The notes under the pieces are model-generated. The model did no database searches and was not told the origin of the DNA. It saw only the letters and a program-made list of their open reading frames with translations. This document shows, piece after piece, positions 42,150 to 53,403 of a DNA stretch of 64,000 nt. Position numbers and translations under genes: made by a program. The stretch covers positions 131,070,346-131,134,345 of the forward strand of contig OX336388.2 of NCBI GenBank assembly GCA_946902985.2, written 5' to 3'. Position 1 is the first letter of the stretch. Each line of letters starts with the position of its first letter. The DNA comes from Meconema thalassinum. Taxonomy: Eukaryota; Arthropoda; Insecta; Orthoptera; Tettigoniidae.

Positions 42150-43235
42150 TCCCTGCAACATTGTAGAGAATTGACGTGCATGATCAGTTCAAGGAATAGC
42201 ATAATGTGGAAGTTGATAGGTTCAACATGGGGAGCGAATCCTCAGGTTCTACATTCAACAGCTTTGGGACTTTGCTTCACAGCAGGAGAGTATGGATCAT
42301 CAGTTTGGGGAGCATCTGCCCATACCAAGCAAGTGGACATAGCTCTTAACGAGTCCATCCGTATTAACACTGGATGTCCGAGACCTACTCCAGTGCAGAA
42401 GATCTACCCTCTCTCTGACATTGCACCTCCAGCTATTCGAAGCGAGGTGGCAGCAGAGAAAGAGGGAGAAAAGCTTGAGACAGATCCTAGACATTCTATG
42501 TTGAACCACAAGGTGACCACTCCACACCTAAGATCCAGGAAGAGTTTTATTAAGAGAACAGTACCCCTCCATACCAAACCAGACGTCTGGCGTGTGTCAC
42601 TCTGGAAACAAATAGTACCAGAGGGGTTTACCCCTAAAGAAGAACTGAGCAGTGATAGTCATTTGCCTTATACCACCTTCTTCTTCTTCATGTGCCGTCT
42701 CCTCTAAGAAGGTTGGTGATCATCACAGCAATCCAGTTTTTGGATCTAGCAGCACTGAAAAGTTCACTGGAACTACACTTGAACCATTTTTTTCGATTGT
42801 CCAACCAAGAGATCCTTCTTCTTCCTTGACTGCTTTTGCCCTCAACCTTCCCTCGAATAATTTCTTGTAGAAGACGATACCTGTCTCCTCTCATTATATG
42901 ACCCAAGTATTGTAACTTCCTATCCTATGCAATATCTGAAGATTAGTGATTCTATCCATCCAGCTTACTCATAAGATCCTTCGATATGTCCTTAAACCGG
43001 ATGTGAACAGGAATGCCTAAGTGTCGTAGCAACCTTGTGAAGGAGTTATGCAGAAGATCCAAGATGTGACTGTGGAGAAATCCAGACTCCATAACACCTG
43101 CTCACATGCCATGATCTGAATGACACCAGCAGCCAGGAAGACCTTATGTTGGCCACAGACCAAGGAATAAAGAGCTGCAGAGTTCTGGAAAGGAAGAATT
43201 TTGTGTCTCTCCCGGACACAGAAATATAATATAAT
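42150..43235 (+). mobile_element. LINE family G, C-terminal remnant
   Basis: LIGSTWGANPQVLHSTALGL, SSVWGASAHTKQVDIALNES, IRINTGCPRPTPVQKIYPL and IAPPAIRSEVAAEKE are typical of the post-RT region of Jockey/CR1-like elements. After an insertion (42674-42975) it continues with CDCGEIQTP and DQGIKSCRVLERKN to 43235. Several frameshifts. Confidence 0.65.
42674..42975 (-). mobile_element. LINE tail, family C, copy 1
   Basis: Minus strand: LGHIMRGDRYRLLQEI, IRGKVEGKSSQGRRRISWLD, WFKCSSSELFSAARSKNW, AVMITNLLRGDGT then a GAAGAAGAA end. A second copy lies at 56185-56530 on the plus strand. Confidence 0.7.
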
Positions 43236-43401
43236 ATATGTCCCTGCAATTGGAATTACAGTATATTGTGTTGACCGAATGTAAAGTTACAAATATCAAT
43301 TGTCAATAAGGTGACACTGAAAAAATGTCTTCAAAGCTCACTTTATATCGTCGTTTGAGTACCGTAAGCGGTAAGCCACATGTGGTCAGAAATGTTTAGA
43401 G

Positions 43402-43447
43402 AGGGGCAGATGACCTCGCAGTTCCACCCCTTAAAACCACAACAATC
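43402..43447 (+). mobile_element. 46-bp stem-loop nano-insertion
   Basis: Flanked by AATGTTTAGAG (43391-43401, 43448-43458). Only a hairpin (GGGG 43403-43406 with CCCC 43427-43430), TTAAAACCACAACAATC. The stem's fifth pair is lost here, so this is an older copy. Confidence 0.85.
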
Positions 43448-44049
43448 AATGTTTAGAGGGTAGACACTATTTGCACTAACATCGCTACATATACATTTGT
43501 ATGAAGAGCAAAAAATATGGCGACACCTGGATCAAACGCTTTATCGGTCCCCTATATTCAGTAGGATACTCTCAAGTAAAGCCCTTTATTGAGGACTGTT
43601 CCAGGTAAAACGGGATCCCCATTTAACACGTAAGAACTGAGACTCTGTTATCCACAAAGAAACCAAACAGATTCATAATAATCTATAACATTTTATTTCT
43701 TGAAAAATATGATTCACCAACAGCATGGTAACATGTACACCATTTCTGATTGTCAAATTACATCACTTTACAGCAAAAACAAAAGAAACAGATAAATAAA
43801 ATTATAACCTACATCACATTACATGACCAATCGCCTGATAAAAACGTAGACATAGCAAGTAATATTAAAGTAAAAACACACACAATGTTGGCTAGGATAA
43901 GGTATGTCAAATTACTTGCATACAAGCCAATGTTGGATATATGCCATAACTCTGCTGTGCAGACTTAAAACTGGTTTAGAACCACTTCATATTCAAGTTG
44001 AACTTTGCTCCAAATTATTGGATTTAATTAAAAACAATAAGATTAATAA

Positions 44050-44690
44050 ATAATATTAATAAAAAACAGACTGGTAAAGAGTGCACAAGATTCAAAGAGC
44101 ATATGGTATAACCAGGAATATCTATAACAAAAAATGTGTATCTAAGAAATTGAAAATACAGCACTATAGAACAGTTATTAAACCATAATGCTTATATGCC
44201 AGTGAATGTATAATACTAAATTATAAATTGGATAAATTAGAAGTATCAGAACGAAAAAATATACGCAAAGTTCTTGGTCCATTAAGAACTACAGAGTTTT
44301 GGAAATTAAGAAGTAACGAAGAAATATATCGGATCATAAAAAACATTACGGAGACAATAAAGAAGAGACGATTGTTATTTTTCGGACATTTATATAGAAT
44401 GAATGATAGCAGGCTAACCAAACAGATTTTTAAATATCCTTGGAAAAAGAAATCGACAACAGCCTGGTTTCAAGAAGTAAAGAAAGATTTAGAAAGAAAC
44501 AATGTAAGAGAAGAAAATGCACTACAGAGAGAAATTTAAAAAAAAGTATTGGGAATGGAAGGACTCCAAGGAAGGCAATATAAGAAAACAGGCTTAATGG
44601 TCGGAAGAGAGAAAGAAGACACGCAGCGAAATGATGAAGGAGCAATGAAGGAAGAACAACAACAACAAAGGACTAGACATGAAATTGGTT
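44050..44690 (+). mobile_element. LINE tail, family E
   Basis: Plus-strand remnant with NIYNKKCVSKKLK, then the open stretch DKLEVSERKNIRKVLGPLRT, LLFFGHLYRMNDSRLTKQIF and AWFQEVKKDLERNNVREEN, ending in a run of AAC repeats. It is the best preserved plus-strand family E copy. Confidence 0.65.
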
Positions 44691-44699
44691 CGTGATCCT

Positions 44700-45250
44700 C
44701 AAAAGACCCTAACGGAGAGAGAAAGAAAGAAAGAAAATACAGACTGAAATATTACCCATTGTCGCTGTCTGCAGCTTATCCCAATTTGATCGAGGTCAAT
44801 GGAACCAACCAGACTCATTTAGGTGTTGGCTGAGGATTTATGGCCAAATAGGTAAGTTGCTTCAAAAGGTAACTACATTAGCCTATACACTGTCAGAAAA
44901 AAAAAAAAAAAAAAAAGGCCAATACTTGGATATTTACGAAGAACAAATAAAAAATTATTTTTACTTGCATTACTTTGAAACTGAAATGCAAGGAAGATAA
45001 ACAGCAACTTCATGAAGGATCATTTTTTGGCGAATTTTCATAAACAAACGTCGCTACTTTATTTCCAAAATTTTGTGCTTAAACCAAAATCACTGCCGCT
45101 AAAATGTCGCAACACATCCTTGCACATTCAATCTTTACTGCAATCAAACTTTTTGATGCTCTGAATAACGAGTCAATAGATGAGAGCCCAACAATGCCAC
45201 AACAAACAGCCATTCTCACATCCAAATAATAGCGGAAATGCGAAGCTGTT
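44700..45250. other. No recognisable gene
   Basis: A/T-rich sequence with a poly(A) run at about 44900-44918. No coding or element signal was recognised. Confidence 0.4.
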
Positions 45251-45255
45251 AAGTC

Positions 45256-45490
45256 AATGCAGATCATCTTCATTTCCCCTTTTCCAGTTCCCTGGGTCAG
45301 GTTGCAAATCAAGGACCTCCACAGTAATGTTGTGTATCCCTCCACCACTCATTTCCATCTTTCAATACTTTTTCTTTCACTCCTCTCTTCTCTATGCTCT
45401 CCTTCACCATATCTATCCATCTCTTTCTGGGCCTTCCTCGTGATCTTCTTCTTGGCATTTTGTCCATAAATATTTTTCCCACTCAGGGAC
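45256..45490 (-). mobile_element. Degenerate LINE tail, family A relative
   Basis: The minus strand shows a Lys/Arg-rich KAQKEMDRYGEGEHREE stretch followed by WRSLICNLTQGTGKGEM, paralleling the WRSLIHNLTQEETGTRK end at 57596. Reduced by frameshifts. Confidence 0.5.
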
Positions 45491-46019
45491 TGGGAGTACA
45501 TGACGTCTTCAATGCAGATACCGCCATAAAATTGCAAATCCAACCCTAGGCAACAGAATCCCTTTATAAACCGTACATTTTCATTTTCTTGTTCCCAAAT
45601 GTATAAAACATGATGCTTTGCCCTAAGACTTAAAAAGAAAACCGTTATGATAAACACTTATTACTCCGTATTGATGTATCGTCGATTTAAGCTATCAATA
45701 GATTATTGACGTTTTAAGTTTTTCTTAAGTCTTTGAAAAAAAGTTAAGTAAAGACAAATCTTTATTGTTAACTATCAGATCTTGAAATCACTTTATTAGT
45801 AAGGATATCCATATTTTTTTCCTTTACAAGACTTGAAAGCAATGAAAATGTCCTTCCAACGGGTTGCTAGCCTGAAGAAAGTAAGTCCATTAATGGGGAT
45901 GCCATCTCTCAGCCCATGGACAGGCTGTAATCTTTTCAAGAAGAATGAGACATAACTGCAAAAATAACAAATTATACCAGAACAACAGGAATTATCAATC
46001 ACGTCATGAAGTCATCTCT

Positions 46020-46245
46020 TGTCCAAAGGCATACACGCTTACGTTTGTATAACACATTAGCCAGACCAACCCTATGCTATGGCAGTGAGGCATGGACAAT
46101 AAGGTTACAGGACATCTCCAGACTCACAGCACGCAAAATTACATTCATGCGCTAAACAACATGCTACCCTAAATGGGATCATAAGAGAAACGAGGATGTG
46201 TTGGAGGAACTAAAAGTGAAACCAATAACTACATACAACTGCATA
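46020..46245 (+). mobile_element. LINE family H fragment, left part
   Basis: LYNTLARPTLCYGSEAWTIR, ISRLTARKITFMR and NEDVLEELKVKPITTYN: the post-RT region of a LINE. It is broken at 46244 by a DNA element and resumes at 47080 (YQENWKHVQRMEPGRLPKE, SIGRPMKRKCKTVTG) to about 47255. Confidence 0.6.
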
Positions 46246-47079
46246 CCTGCCAACCTATCAAACTGAAAAATCGGGAGATTTTGAAGACAATCGATGTCTA
46301 TTCATTTTTCTTCGACATAGCCTGTTACCGAGGAACCGACAAAATCACTCCAAAAAATTGCAATAGCCTACCGGCATATTAATGCCAACATCTACGTTAT
46401 ACACAAATAATTTCATGTGTTAAACTGGCTATTATGAAAACACACGCTGAATTAACCATCGACTATTTCAAACAAAGAGAGATTCAAATCCAACTAAGCT
46501 GTATGTATGTCAACCCGGTATTATTCCCGTTTTCCAACGGGGTCGGTGATGAGATGCGATGGAAGTCGTTGTGGCGATGGTTTTTACGGCCGGATGCCCT
46601 TCCTGACGCCAAACTCATGAGAGGAGTTAAAGAGAGATGAAATGAATGATGGTGAATGAAGCTGGGCAAGGATGTGGAAGGAAGCGGCCGTGGCCTGTCA
46701 GAAGGTACCGTCCCAGCATTTGCCTGGTGTTGAAAATGGGAAACCACGGAAAACCATTTCAAGGACGGCCGACGGTGGGGCTCGAACCCACGCGTCTACC
46801 GAGTCAGCAGAGAGCTTGGCCCCCCCAACTAAGCTGTACGAGTAGTTATTAAATTATCGATACGAAGTGAAACTGTGGTATTGAAACACACTTCTACACA
46901 CGTAAAATCGACTTGTTTGATGGATGACTGAAGTTTGTCATCTCGCACTTCAGGTCCGAAATTACGCGCGAGAGTTTTAAAAAAATCGGGAGATTTAATA
47001 CGTTAAGCGGGAGGGCAGGAGAAATGGTGTAAAATCGGGAGTCTCCCGCTTAAATCGGGAGAGTTGGCAGGTATGCATT
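46244..47079. mobile_element. DNA element with CATACCTGCCAAC ends
   Basis: Inverted ends GCATACCTGCCAAC at both sides, followed by AAATCGGGAGA-type subterminal repeats. Splits the family H LINE and itself contains an S6 SINE. Target duplication not resolved; no coding sequence. Confidence 0.65.
46504..46824 (-). repeat. tRNA-derived SINE, family S6
   Basis: Flanked by perfect CCAACTAAGCTGTA (46490-46503, 46825-46838). Minus-strand head has GGGTTCGAGCCCCACCG (B box); body includes GGAAGCGGCCGTGGCCTG. A related copy lies near 48530. Confidence 0.85.
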
Positions 47080-47255
47080 TGTGACTACCAAGAGAACTGG
47101 AAGCATGTCCAAAGGATGGAACCTGGAAGATTACCAAAGGAGATCCTTCACTACCAGTCACTGGGAAATAGATCGATAGGACGTCCGATGAAGAGAAAGT
47201 GCAAGACCGTAACGGGACATTTTGGTCCAATACTTACAAGGAAGATGATGATTCA
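47080..47255 (+). mobile_element. LINE family H fragment, right part
   Basis: Continuation of 46020-46245 after the inserted DNA element, ending in GATGATGATT. Confidence 0.55.
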
Positions 47256-47519
47256 CATTTTATTTTTATGATTATAAATTATGAACTGGATATATTGATA
47301 AGATTAAGTTTATTTATTATTTGTTGAGGTTCAGTCAAGGTAGTTATTCTTTTAACATACAAGGGCTGTTTTTTAAGTAAGGGCCTTTTTTTTCAAAGCC
47401 CATAGTTAGTGCCCACGCCACAACAAGCCTGCGTGCTACGTCTCAGCATCCTTTGCAAACAAGCAGGAGTCAGTTACAGCTGTGGAGCTAACCTGTACGC
47501 TGAACTGTGCATCTTTACA

Positions 47520-48305
47520 ATGTTGAAGATTATTGATTCGCCCGCCGCGTGTGAGGTACGATCTGTGATACGTTTTTTGAGTGCAAGAAACATGTCGGTT
47601 GCAGACATTCATAATCGGCTTTGTGAGGTGTATGGTGATAATGCAATGGCGGAAGGTAAAGTGCAAAAATGGGTACGCGAGTTCAAAAGTGGCCGTGATA
47701 ATGTTCACGACGATGAACGCACAGATCTGTGATCACAGATGACTTGGCGACTGCAATTGACACGAAAATTCAATGGATTTTCCTCAAGTGTGAATTCTTG
47801 TTTGTCAGAGCAGGTGGTGTCTTGCCACGGTGGGTGAGTGGTTATAGTGTCGGACTACCAACCCCAAGATTGCAGGTTCGCCCCTGGCCATGGTAAGTGA
47901 TTTTTGAAGGCGACAAAAATCACGATACTCATGTCATACATTGTTGGCATGTTAAAGAACCCATTCGAATTCAGTAGGCCGTGTTCAATGGCAAAATTAA
48001 TCTCGGGATTTTCCGCCAACACAAAGTTCCTCCATTCTCTACTTGAAGGCGCTGTAGTGTCAAGGAGTTTAGATATCTAACCTCCTTGACTTTCATAGCG
48101 TTCAAAGGAACGACGAAATTCGACATGCAAGCTACCCTCTGGGTGTCAGTTAACAAAGCTTGCACCAGGCACCCGAGGCCATACGATATTATTATTATTA
48201 TTATTATTAGATCAGGTGGTAAACTTTTATGCAGAGGGATTTCATAACTTAGTTTAAAGGTATGACAAGTGCCTAAATAAACAAGGCAACTATGTAGAAA
48301 AATAG
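47520..48305 (+). pseudogene. Mariner transposase remnant, split by SINE
   Basis: Starts MLKIIDSPAACEVRSVIRFL with the HTH region (SVADIHNRLCEVYGDNAM, KWVREFKSGRDNVHDDE), a frameshift, then after the SINE NFYAEGFHNLV and RYDKCLNKQGNYVEK to the stop at 48303-48305. The DDD catalytic core is deleted. Stop in place of Pro before RYDKC. Confidence 0.85.
47819..48209 (+). repeat. tRNA-derived SINE, family S1, copy 4
   Basis: Flanked by CAGGTGGT (47811-47818, 48213-48220). Head GGTGGGTGAGTGGTTATAG and GGTTCGCCCC, body with the TAGATATCTA hairpin near 48070, and an (ATT)n tail. Best preserved promoter boxes of the family here. Confidence 0.88.
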
Positions 48306-48529
48306 AGGAAGGTATGTAAAACCTAAAAATAAATGTGGTTTCAAAATAAAATTTTCGGTTAATTTAAAAAATAACGGCTCTTGCTTAAAAAACAGCCCTT
48401 GTATCTTAATTGCATGAGCTATGCAAGCAGTTGCAGTTTGTTGTTGATTTTTTTAGGGACTCTGCAACATTGTGCTCATGTAGCCCCGTTTAGTAGGGAT
48501 GTCTGCACTAGTGTATTTGTAATTGAGTT

Positions 48530-48765
48530 AGGAAGCGGCCGTGACCTTATGTTAGGTACCATCCTGGCATTTGCCTGGAATGGAAGTGGAGAAACCACGT
48601 CCAGGATGACTGAGGTAGGAATCAAACCCTCCTCTTCTCAGTTTTGCCTCACGAGGCCTTTAGACCAGAAATAAATTTCTTGGCAGAGCCGGGAATTGAA
48701 CCCGGGCCTCCACGGTGACAGCCATGAATGAATGCTAGCCACTACTTAACGAGGTGGCCAAAAGC
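48530..48765 (-). repeat. S6-related SINE with tRNA-like head
   Basis: Shares GGAAGCGGCCGTG and TTTGCCTGGAATGGAAG with the S6 copy. The minus strand has CCCGGGTTCAATTCCCGG, a T-arm-like hairpin containing a B box. Target duplication not found. Confidence 0.6.
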
Positions 48766-48800
48766 TATTTGTTACTTATTACAGAAGAGTTAGGATAACA

Positions 48801-48830
48801 TGTTTCGCTCGTCAAGTGAGCATCATCACA
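48801..48830 (-). other. Hammerhead-like motif c
   Basis: Minus strand: TGATGAT, a 4-bp stem GCTC/GAGC (48818-48821 and 48807-48810) with 7-base loop, then GAAACA. The base before TGATGA is G rather than C, so it may be inactive. Confidence 0.35.
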
Positions 48831-49165
48831 TAGTTGATCCCTATTCCGTAATCTGTAACATTTTTTTTAAAACACATGTAATTTTTTCCCATGGTTGTTT
48901 TTCGGCCTCCCAGTAATAGGGTTTATATTGTGTTGACTGACTGACAACTTACAATATCGATAGTCAATAAGGCAACACTGAAAAATGGCTTGAAAGTTAC
49001 CTATAACTAGCATAGAACACGCGTGACGGGCTATACTCACATTTCAGTGTTTTAGGATTGTTGCCGGAAGTCTTAGTTACTAGGAAACTCCAGTAGATGG
49101 CAGCATTGGTGAGGGATCAACAAAAAAAAAAACACAAGATTTTGTCAAGACTAGTTTCCATCCGT

Positions 49166-49478
49166 GAGCCGGCACTGTGGTGTTGGGATAGCGCGCCTGC
49201 CTCTCACCCGGAGGCCCCGGGTTCGAATACCGGCTCCGTCAGAGATTTTAGAAACTGATGAGAGGGCTGGAACGGCGTGCACTCAGCCTCGTGAGGACAA
49301 TTGAGTAGCTGTCTGACAGTGAGCAGTGTCCCGATCACGAAAACCAAGAATAACAGCAGAGGGGACCCGATATGCCGATCACACGTCACCCCAACATCTG
49401 CAAGCCAAATGGCTGGGCAGAGGTCGCTTGGTAGGCCTCGGCCCTTCATGGGCTGTAGTGCTTGGGGTTAAAAAATAA
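49166..49478 (+). repeat. tRNA-derived SINE, family S3
   Basis: Flanked by perfect AGTTTCCATCCGT (49153-49165, 49479-49491). Head: TGTTGGGATAGCGCG (box A-like) and GGGTTCGAATACC (B box); tail GGGGTTAAAAAATAAA. Only one copy in the window. Confidence 0.88.
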
Positions 49479-49745
49479 AGTTTCCATCCGTAGATTCCAA
49501 CCAACATGACTTGTAATATGGCGCAATATTACAGATGAAATGTTTCTGAGAAGAAGATATTTGATATTATAATCATGTCTTGCAGTTGTTGTTTTTTTCT
49601 TTTATACGAGGGCTGTTTATTTTTCAACCTCCGGAGGGTCATAAATGAATGACAAGTGTCATATCCAAATGAATTTATTACCAAAAGTTAGGTACAAATG
49701 TGGTTACTTTTCAACATAATCACCATGAAGGTTGAGGCATTTGTT

Positions 49746-49979
49746 TTACCTGTAGACAAGCTTTTCGATCCCCTCTACACAGTATGTTGCCGCCAGTGAG
49801 TTCAGATAGGCCCGAACGTTGGTTTGAAGATCTTCATCCGCCTCGAACCTCTGCCCTCCCAGCCACTTTTTCAGTCCCGGGAAGAGGTGAAAGTCACTCG
49901 GCGCTAAATCGGTCTGTACAGTGGGTGTCAAAAACATCCCACCGAAATTCCTGCAGAAGTTGTTGGGTGACATGAGCAC
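49746..49979 (-). pseudogene. Mariner transposase C-terminus, left arm
   Basis: Reads LAPSDFHLFPGLKKWLGGQR, FEADEDLQTNVRAYLNSLAA and GIEKLVYR to a stop. Contains the last catalytic Asp (APSD). The N-terminal two thirds are absent. Confidence 0.8.
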
Positions 49980-50142
49980 TGTGGGGCCGAGTGACTTCCA
50001 CCTCTTCCCGAGACTGAAAAAGTGGCTGGGAGGGCACAGGTTCGAGGCGGATGAAGATCTTCAAACCAACGTTTGGGCCTATCTGAACTCACTGGCGGCA
50101 ACATACTGTGCAGAGGGGATCGAAAAGCTTGTCCACAGATAA
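49975..50142 (+). pseudogene. Mariner transposase C-terminus, right arm
   Basis: Reads VGPSDFHLFPRLKKWLGGHR, FEADEDLQTNVWAYLNSLAA and GIEKLVHR to a stop: the same segment as the left arm on the other strand, differing at a handful of residues. Confidence 0.8.
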
Positions 50143-50339
50143 AAGAAATGCCTCAACCTTCATGGTGATTATGTTGAAAAGTAATCACATTTGTACCTAA
50201 CTTTTGGTAATAAATTCATTTGGATATGTACACTTGTCTTTCATTTATGACCTTCCGGAGGTTGAAAAAAAAAACAGCCTTCGTAATAATCATTCATTAA
50301 AAAATGTTTTGATGTTAAAAGAAGTGTATGCTTAGGAAG

Positions 50340-51030
50340 TAAAAGATTTGAGTGTTTTCGTTTTGCAGATGATTTATGGTGGTTAAGGGTGAGAGTGAAA
50401 GACAAGCAACACAAATGTTGAAAGACTTAGATGATATTTGTAAAATATGGGATGAAAATGAGAAGGAAAAAAAAAAACTTATGGTCATAGGTGGAAAAGG
50501 TGAAAAAATTACTAGAAGGGTGGTAACTTTATTATTAGAAGATGAAATTGAACAAGTAGATAGTTTTAAATACCTAGGAAGTTGCGTTACACAAGAAATG
50601 ATATGCACTAAAGTAATGAAAACAAGGATTTCAATAGCAAAAGAAGCCTTCAGTAAGAAAAGAAAATTATTTTGTGGAGCAAAGTAAGCCTAAGGAAGCG
50701 ATTAGTGAAATGTTTTGTGGCTATGGAGGACAATGGAGAGAATAAGGTGAGAAATGAAGAATTATTAAAGAAAGTAGGAGAAGAAAGAATGATGTTAAAA
50801 AAGTTAAGGAAAAGAAAAATGAATTGGATTGGACACTGCCTAAGAGAAGATGGATTGGTGAAAAGTGCATTAGAAGGGTCAGTCCAAGGGAAAATCTGAT
50901 GAAAAAGAAGGTTTCAGATGCTGGATTCCATTAAGATTGATAAATCTTATGAGCTGATAAAACGTGCTGCTGAACACCGGATAAGGTGGAGAGACCGACC
51001 ATGAGGAAACCTGCCATCAGGCTGATAAAC
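50340..51030 (+). mobile_element. LINE family D tail
   Basis: RT C-terminal region with KGESERQATQMLKDLDDICK, VDSFKYLGSCVTQEM, ISIAKEAFSKKRKLFC, then after a frameshift NEELLKKVGEERMMLKKLRK and MNWIGHCLREDGLVKSALEG. Ends in TGATGATGATG. Degenerate. Confidence 0.65.
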
Positions 51031-52160
51031 TGATGATGATGATTCATTAACTTCTAGCACACAAAAAGTGTGTAGTTTTGTTTCCCTTGTGTTCCATCCC
51101 GTTGTAAGACCTCTTTATTTTCTTCAAAACTACAGGAATGATATCATTGAAACATGAAATTAATTATCTAAGTTTTATTTTAAATTTAAACAAAGCCCAC
51201 TGATGCAACTACAAAAAGAGAGCAAGGATTTATCTCCAACCGCTCATTTCTTTTTGAAAATCTATTAAAAACCCCAGTTGAGGCTGCCAAGTCAAACCAA
51301 GTGCCAAACCAGAGCGGAATACGGATATATCTGGAGCATACTTTTCAGTCGCGAATGAAAAACAGATATATCCGGAAAATTCCTACATTTAAATCTGGCT
51401 CCATTTTCCGTAAAAAATAGTTGATGTTAAACCCAGGGAATGGCACCACTACGCAGACAAATGTTTGATAGTTATTTATGTCACCCCTAGAGATCTCTTA
51501 GACTTCACAAATACCCGCAGGCAGTAGTTGCTTCAGATGAACGCACGTGTCATTGCATAGTTGGTGAAATGAGTGCATTTCTGTAGTGTTGATTTGGTGA
51601 TGTGAGCATGTCACGGAAAAGGCCATAGAATGATGAAGATCTAGTGTCTGCTTTGGATTTGCGGCAGGAGAGTACATTATCCACTGAGCCATGCAGCCAG
51701 TCGTAGACAAAAGAGAGAAAGTAACAACAACATCTACGAATGAAGGAAAACGGGACTAATTTTAAAGCTAAAAGGAAACGATTGAAATGACAAGGTCCTT
51801 AGTTGACCAAATCGAAATAAGAAAGAAGTGTTTAAATAAATGAAATCGATTTCAAGTAAACCCTCTCTAAACGAAGATGACAAATTAGCTACCTTCAGGT
51901 GTGGATAGTTCACTCGCCCAGAATGCAGGGGATTCAGGTTTAAACCTGAAAGTATACTGATTTTCAACGGCATGGTACATTAGAGTTAATTTGGTTCATG
52001 CCATAATAACTGGATAAGTGTTTTTAAAAATGATTCAAAGCGTGAAACTCAATAGTGGCAAATAAAGCTTACCATAATTAAAATATATGGCACAATGGAA
52101 ATTTTATGAGAATTCTATGACCTAGAAAAATTCTTGCCTACTGAGTGTGCTTCTCACCTG
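51031..52160. other. No recognisable gene
   Basis: Unique-looking A/T-rich sequence. The short open frames show no family resemblance or biased composition. No element ends recognised. Confidence 0.4.
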
Positions 52161-52172
52161 CAAATTTGCAGG

Positions 52173-52712
52173 TTGGTTGGATGGTTGCTTAGTTTAGGGG
52201 CTGCGACAACGCGGTCATGTAGCTCCGTGTACTTTGGTTGTGTGTAGAATCTGTTTGATAACCGGTGTTAATTGTGATGGCTGTAATAGTGTGTATTATC
52301 TGTTTTTAATTCAAGTAAGGACTGCAGACATTTGTTTTTCAAGTAGTTCCAACTTTCGCTACCAAACGCCACTGTCAACCACCAACTAGTTCTGAACTTT
52401 GTTACTATATTTTACCGCTGTAGGCTCCTGGTGACGAACGTTGGAACCTAACAGTGTTAGTCAAAGATAACCTATAATTTAGCTTCACACAAGTGTAATT
52501 GGTGAAAGGTCCTTTATCGCACCATAAATCCATGACGTGGGACCGCCGGCTTTACTTTCCCTCCTAAGGAAGGCAGACGGAGGGATTTTTAACGCTCTTA
52601 AAAAATCTGACGACTCGGACGGGTTTGAACCCGCGACCTTGGGCATAGAAGCTCAGCATGCTACCAACTACGCCACCGAAGCTGTTTCTGGAAGATAATT
52701 TGTCTCTGAATC
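52173..52712 (-). repeat. tRNA-derived SINE, family S5
   Basis: Flanked by CAAATTTGCAGG (52161-52172, 52713-52724). Same head and body as the 39573 copy. About 28 extra bases precede the tRNA-like head at its 5' side, inside the duplication. Confidence 0.85.
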
Positions 52713-52811
52713 CAAATTTGCAGGGGAGATGATAAAATAAATGTGACATTTTTCAGTCCTCAAACCTTCATAATCTTACACGAATTATCTGATTGTCTTA
52801 ATACAGTGTAT

Positions 52812-52860
52812 AGGGGCAGATGACCTCACTGTTACGCCCCATAAAACAACATCGATCATC
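52812..52860 (+). mobile_element. Probable stem-loop nano-insertion (about 49 bp)
   Basis: Hairpin GGGGC 52813-52817 with GCCCC 52836-52840, then ATAAAACAACATCGATCATC. Same unit as the other nano-insertions, but no target duplication is visible, so borders are approximate. Confidence 0.6.
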
Positions 52861-53070
52861 ACCAGGGACCGGATTCCTTGGTTTTCATCAATTTTTTCCC
52901 TTACTTCTAAACACAAAAATATTTTAATACTTATTCGAACATCACTCAAAAGACATATGAATTCTTTAGGACCTAAAAAGAACTAAATGATATGTGAGTA
53001 GGCTTACCTAAAAATACCTAATTGCAGTTTTGTTCCATTAACTGTAGTATATTTGAATCTTTAGTGAAAA

Positions 53071-53403
53071 ATGAAATGAAAATCCACAGCCTACTTCCAG
53101 TCTCCGACCGGGTCAGGAATGGAATGAATGAAGCCCCCATCTAGCGGCGAGGATATGGACTGTGCCGGCTGCCGAGGCCTGACGCACTCCTCTGGGGCAA
53201 TGATTAAATGAATGACAGATGAAATGAAATGATAGTGGAGAGTGTTGCTGGAATTAAATTTTGACAGGGAAAATCGGAGTACCTGGAGAAAAACCTGTCT
53301 GCCTCCGTTTTGTCCAGCCAAGATCTCACATGGAGTGACCGGGATTTGAACCACGGACCCAGCAGTGAGAGGCCGGCGTGCTGCCGCCTAAGCCACGGAG
53401 GCT
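53071..53403 (-). repeat. tRNA-derived SINE, family S2, copy 3
   Basis: Minus-strand copy, close to those at 32364 and 33158, with head GCCTCCGTGGCTTAGGCGGC and B box GTGGTTCAAATCCCGG. Target duplication unclear. Confidence 0.88.

Larger units (their letters stand above)
47360..48401 (+). mobile_element. Mariner element, internally deleted, carrying an S1 SINE
   Basis: Flanked by TA (47358-47359, 48402-48403). Ends CAAGGGCTGTTTTTTAAG on both strands, nearly perfect. Without the SINE it is about 640 bp, half of a full mariner. Confidence 0.9.
49607..50283. mobile_element. Palindromic mariner-like element 2 (two 3' ends outward)
   Basis: A 677-bp element flanked by TA (49605-49606, 50284-50285). 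Ends CGAGGGCTGTTTATTTTTC and, inverted, CGAAGGCTGTTTTTTTTTTC. Arms of about 300 bp (49607-49906, 49987-50283) are inverted copies, each encoding the same transposase C-terminus outward, with an 80-bp centre. A different mariner subfamily from the one at 30275-30931. Confidence 0.88.

Noticed and set aside
42090..42707. 205-codon open frame as a host gene
   Set aside because: The core matches post-RT sequence of LINEs; the first ~25 residues read from the adjoining Tigger end.
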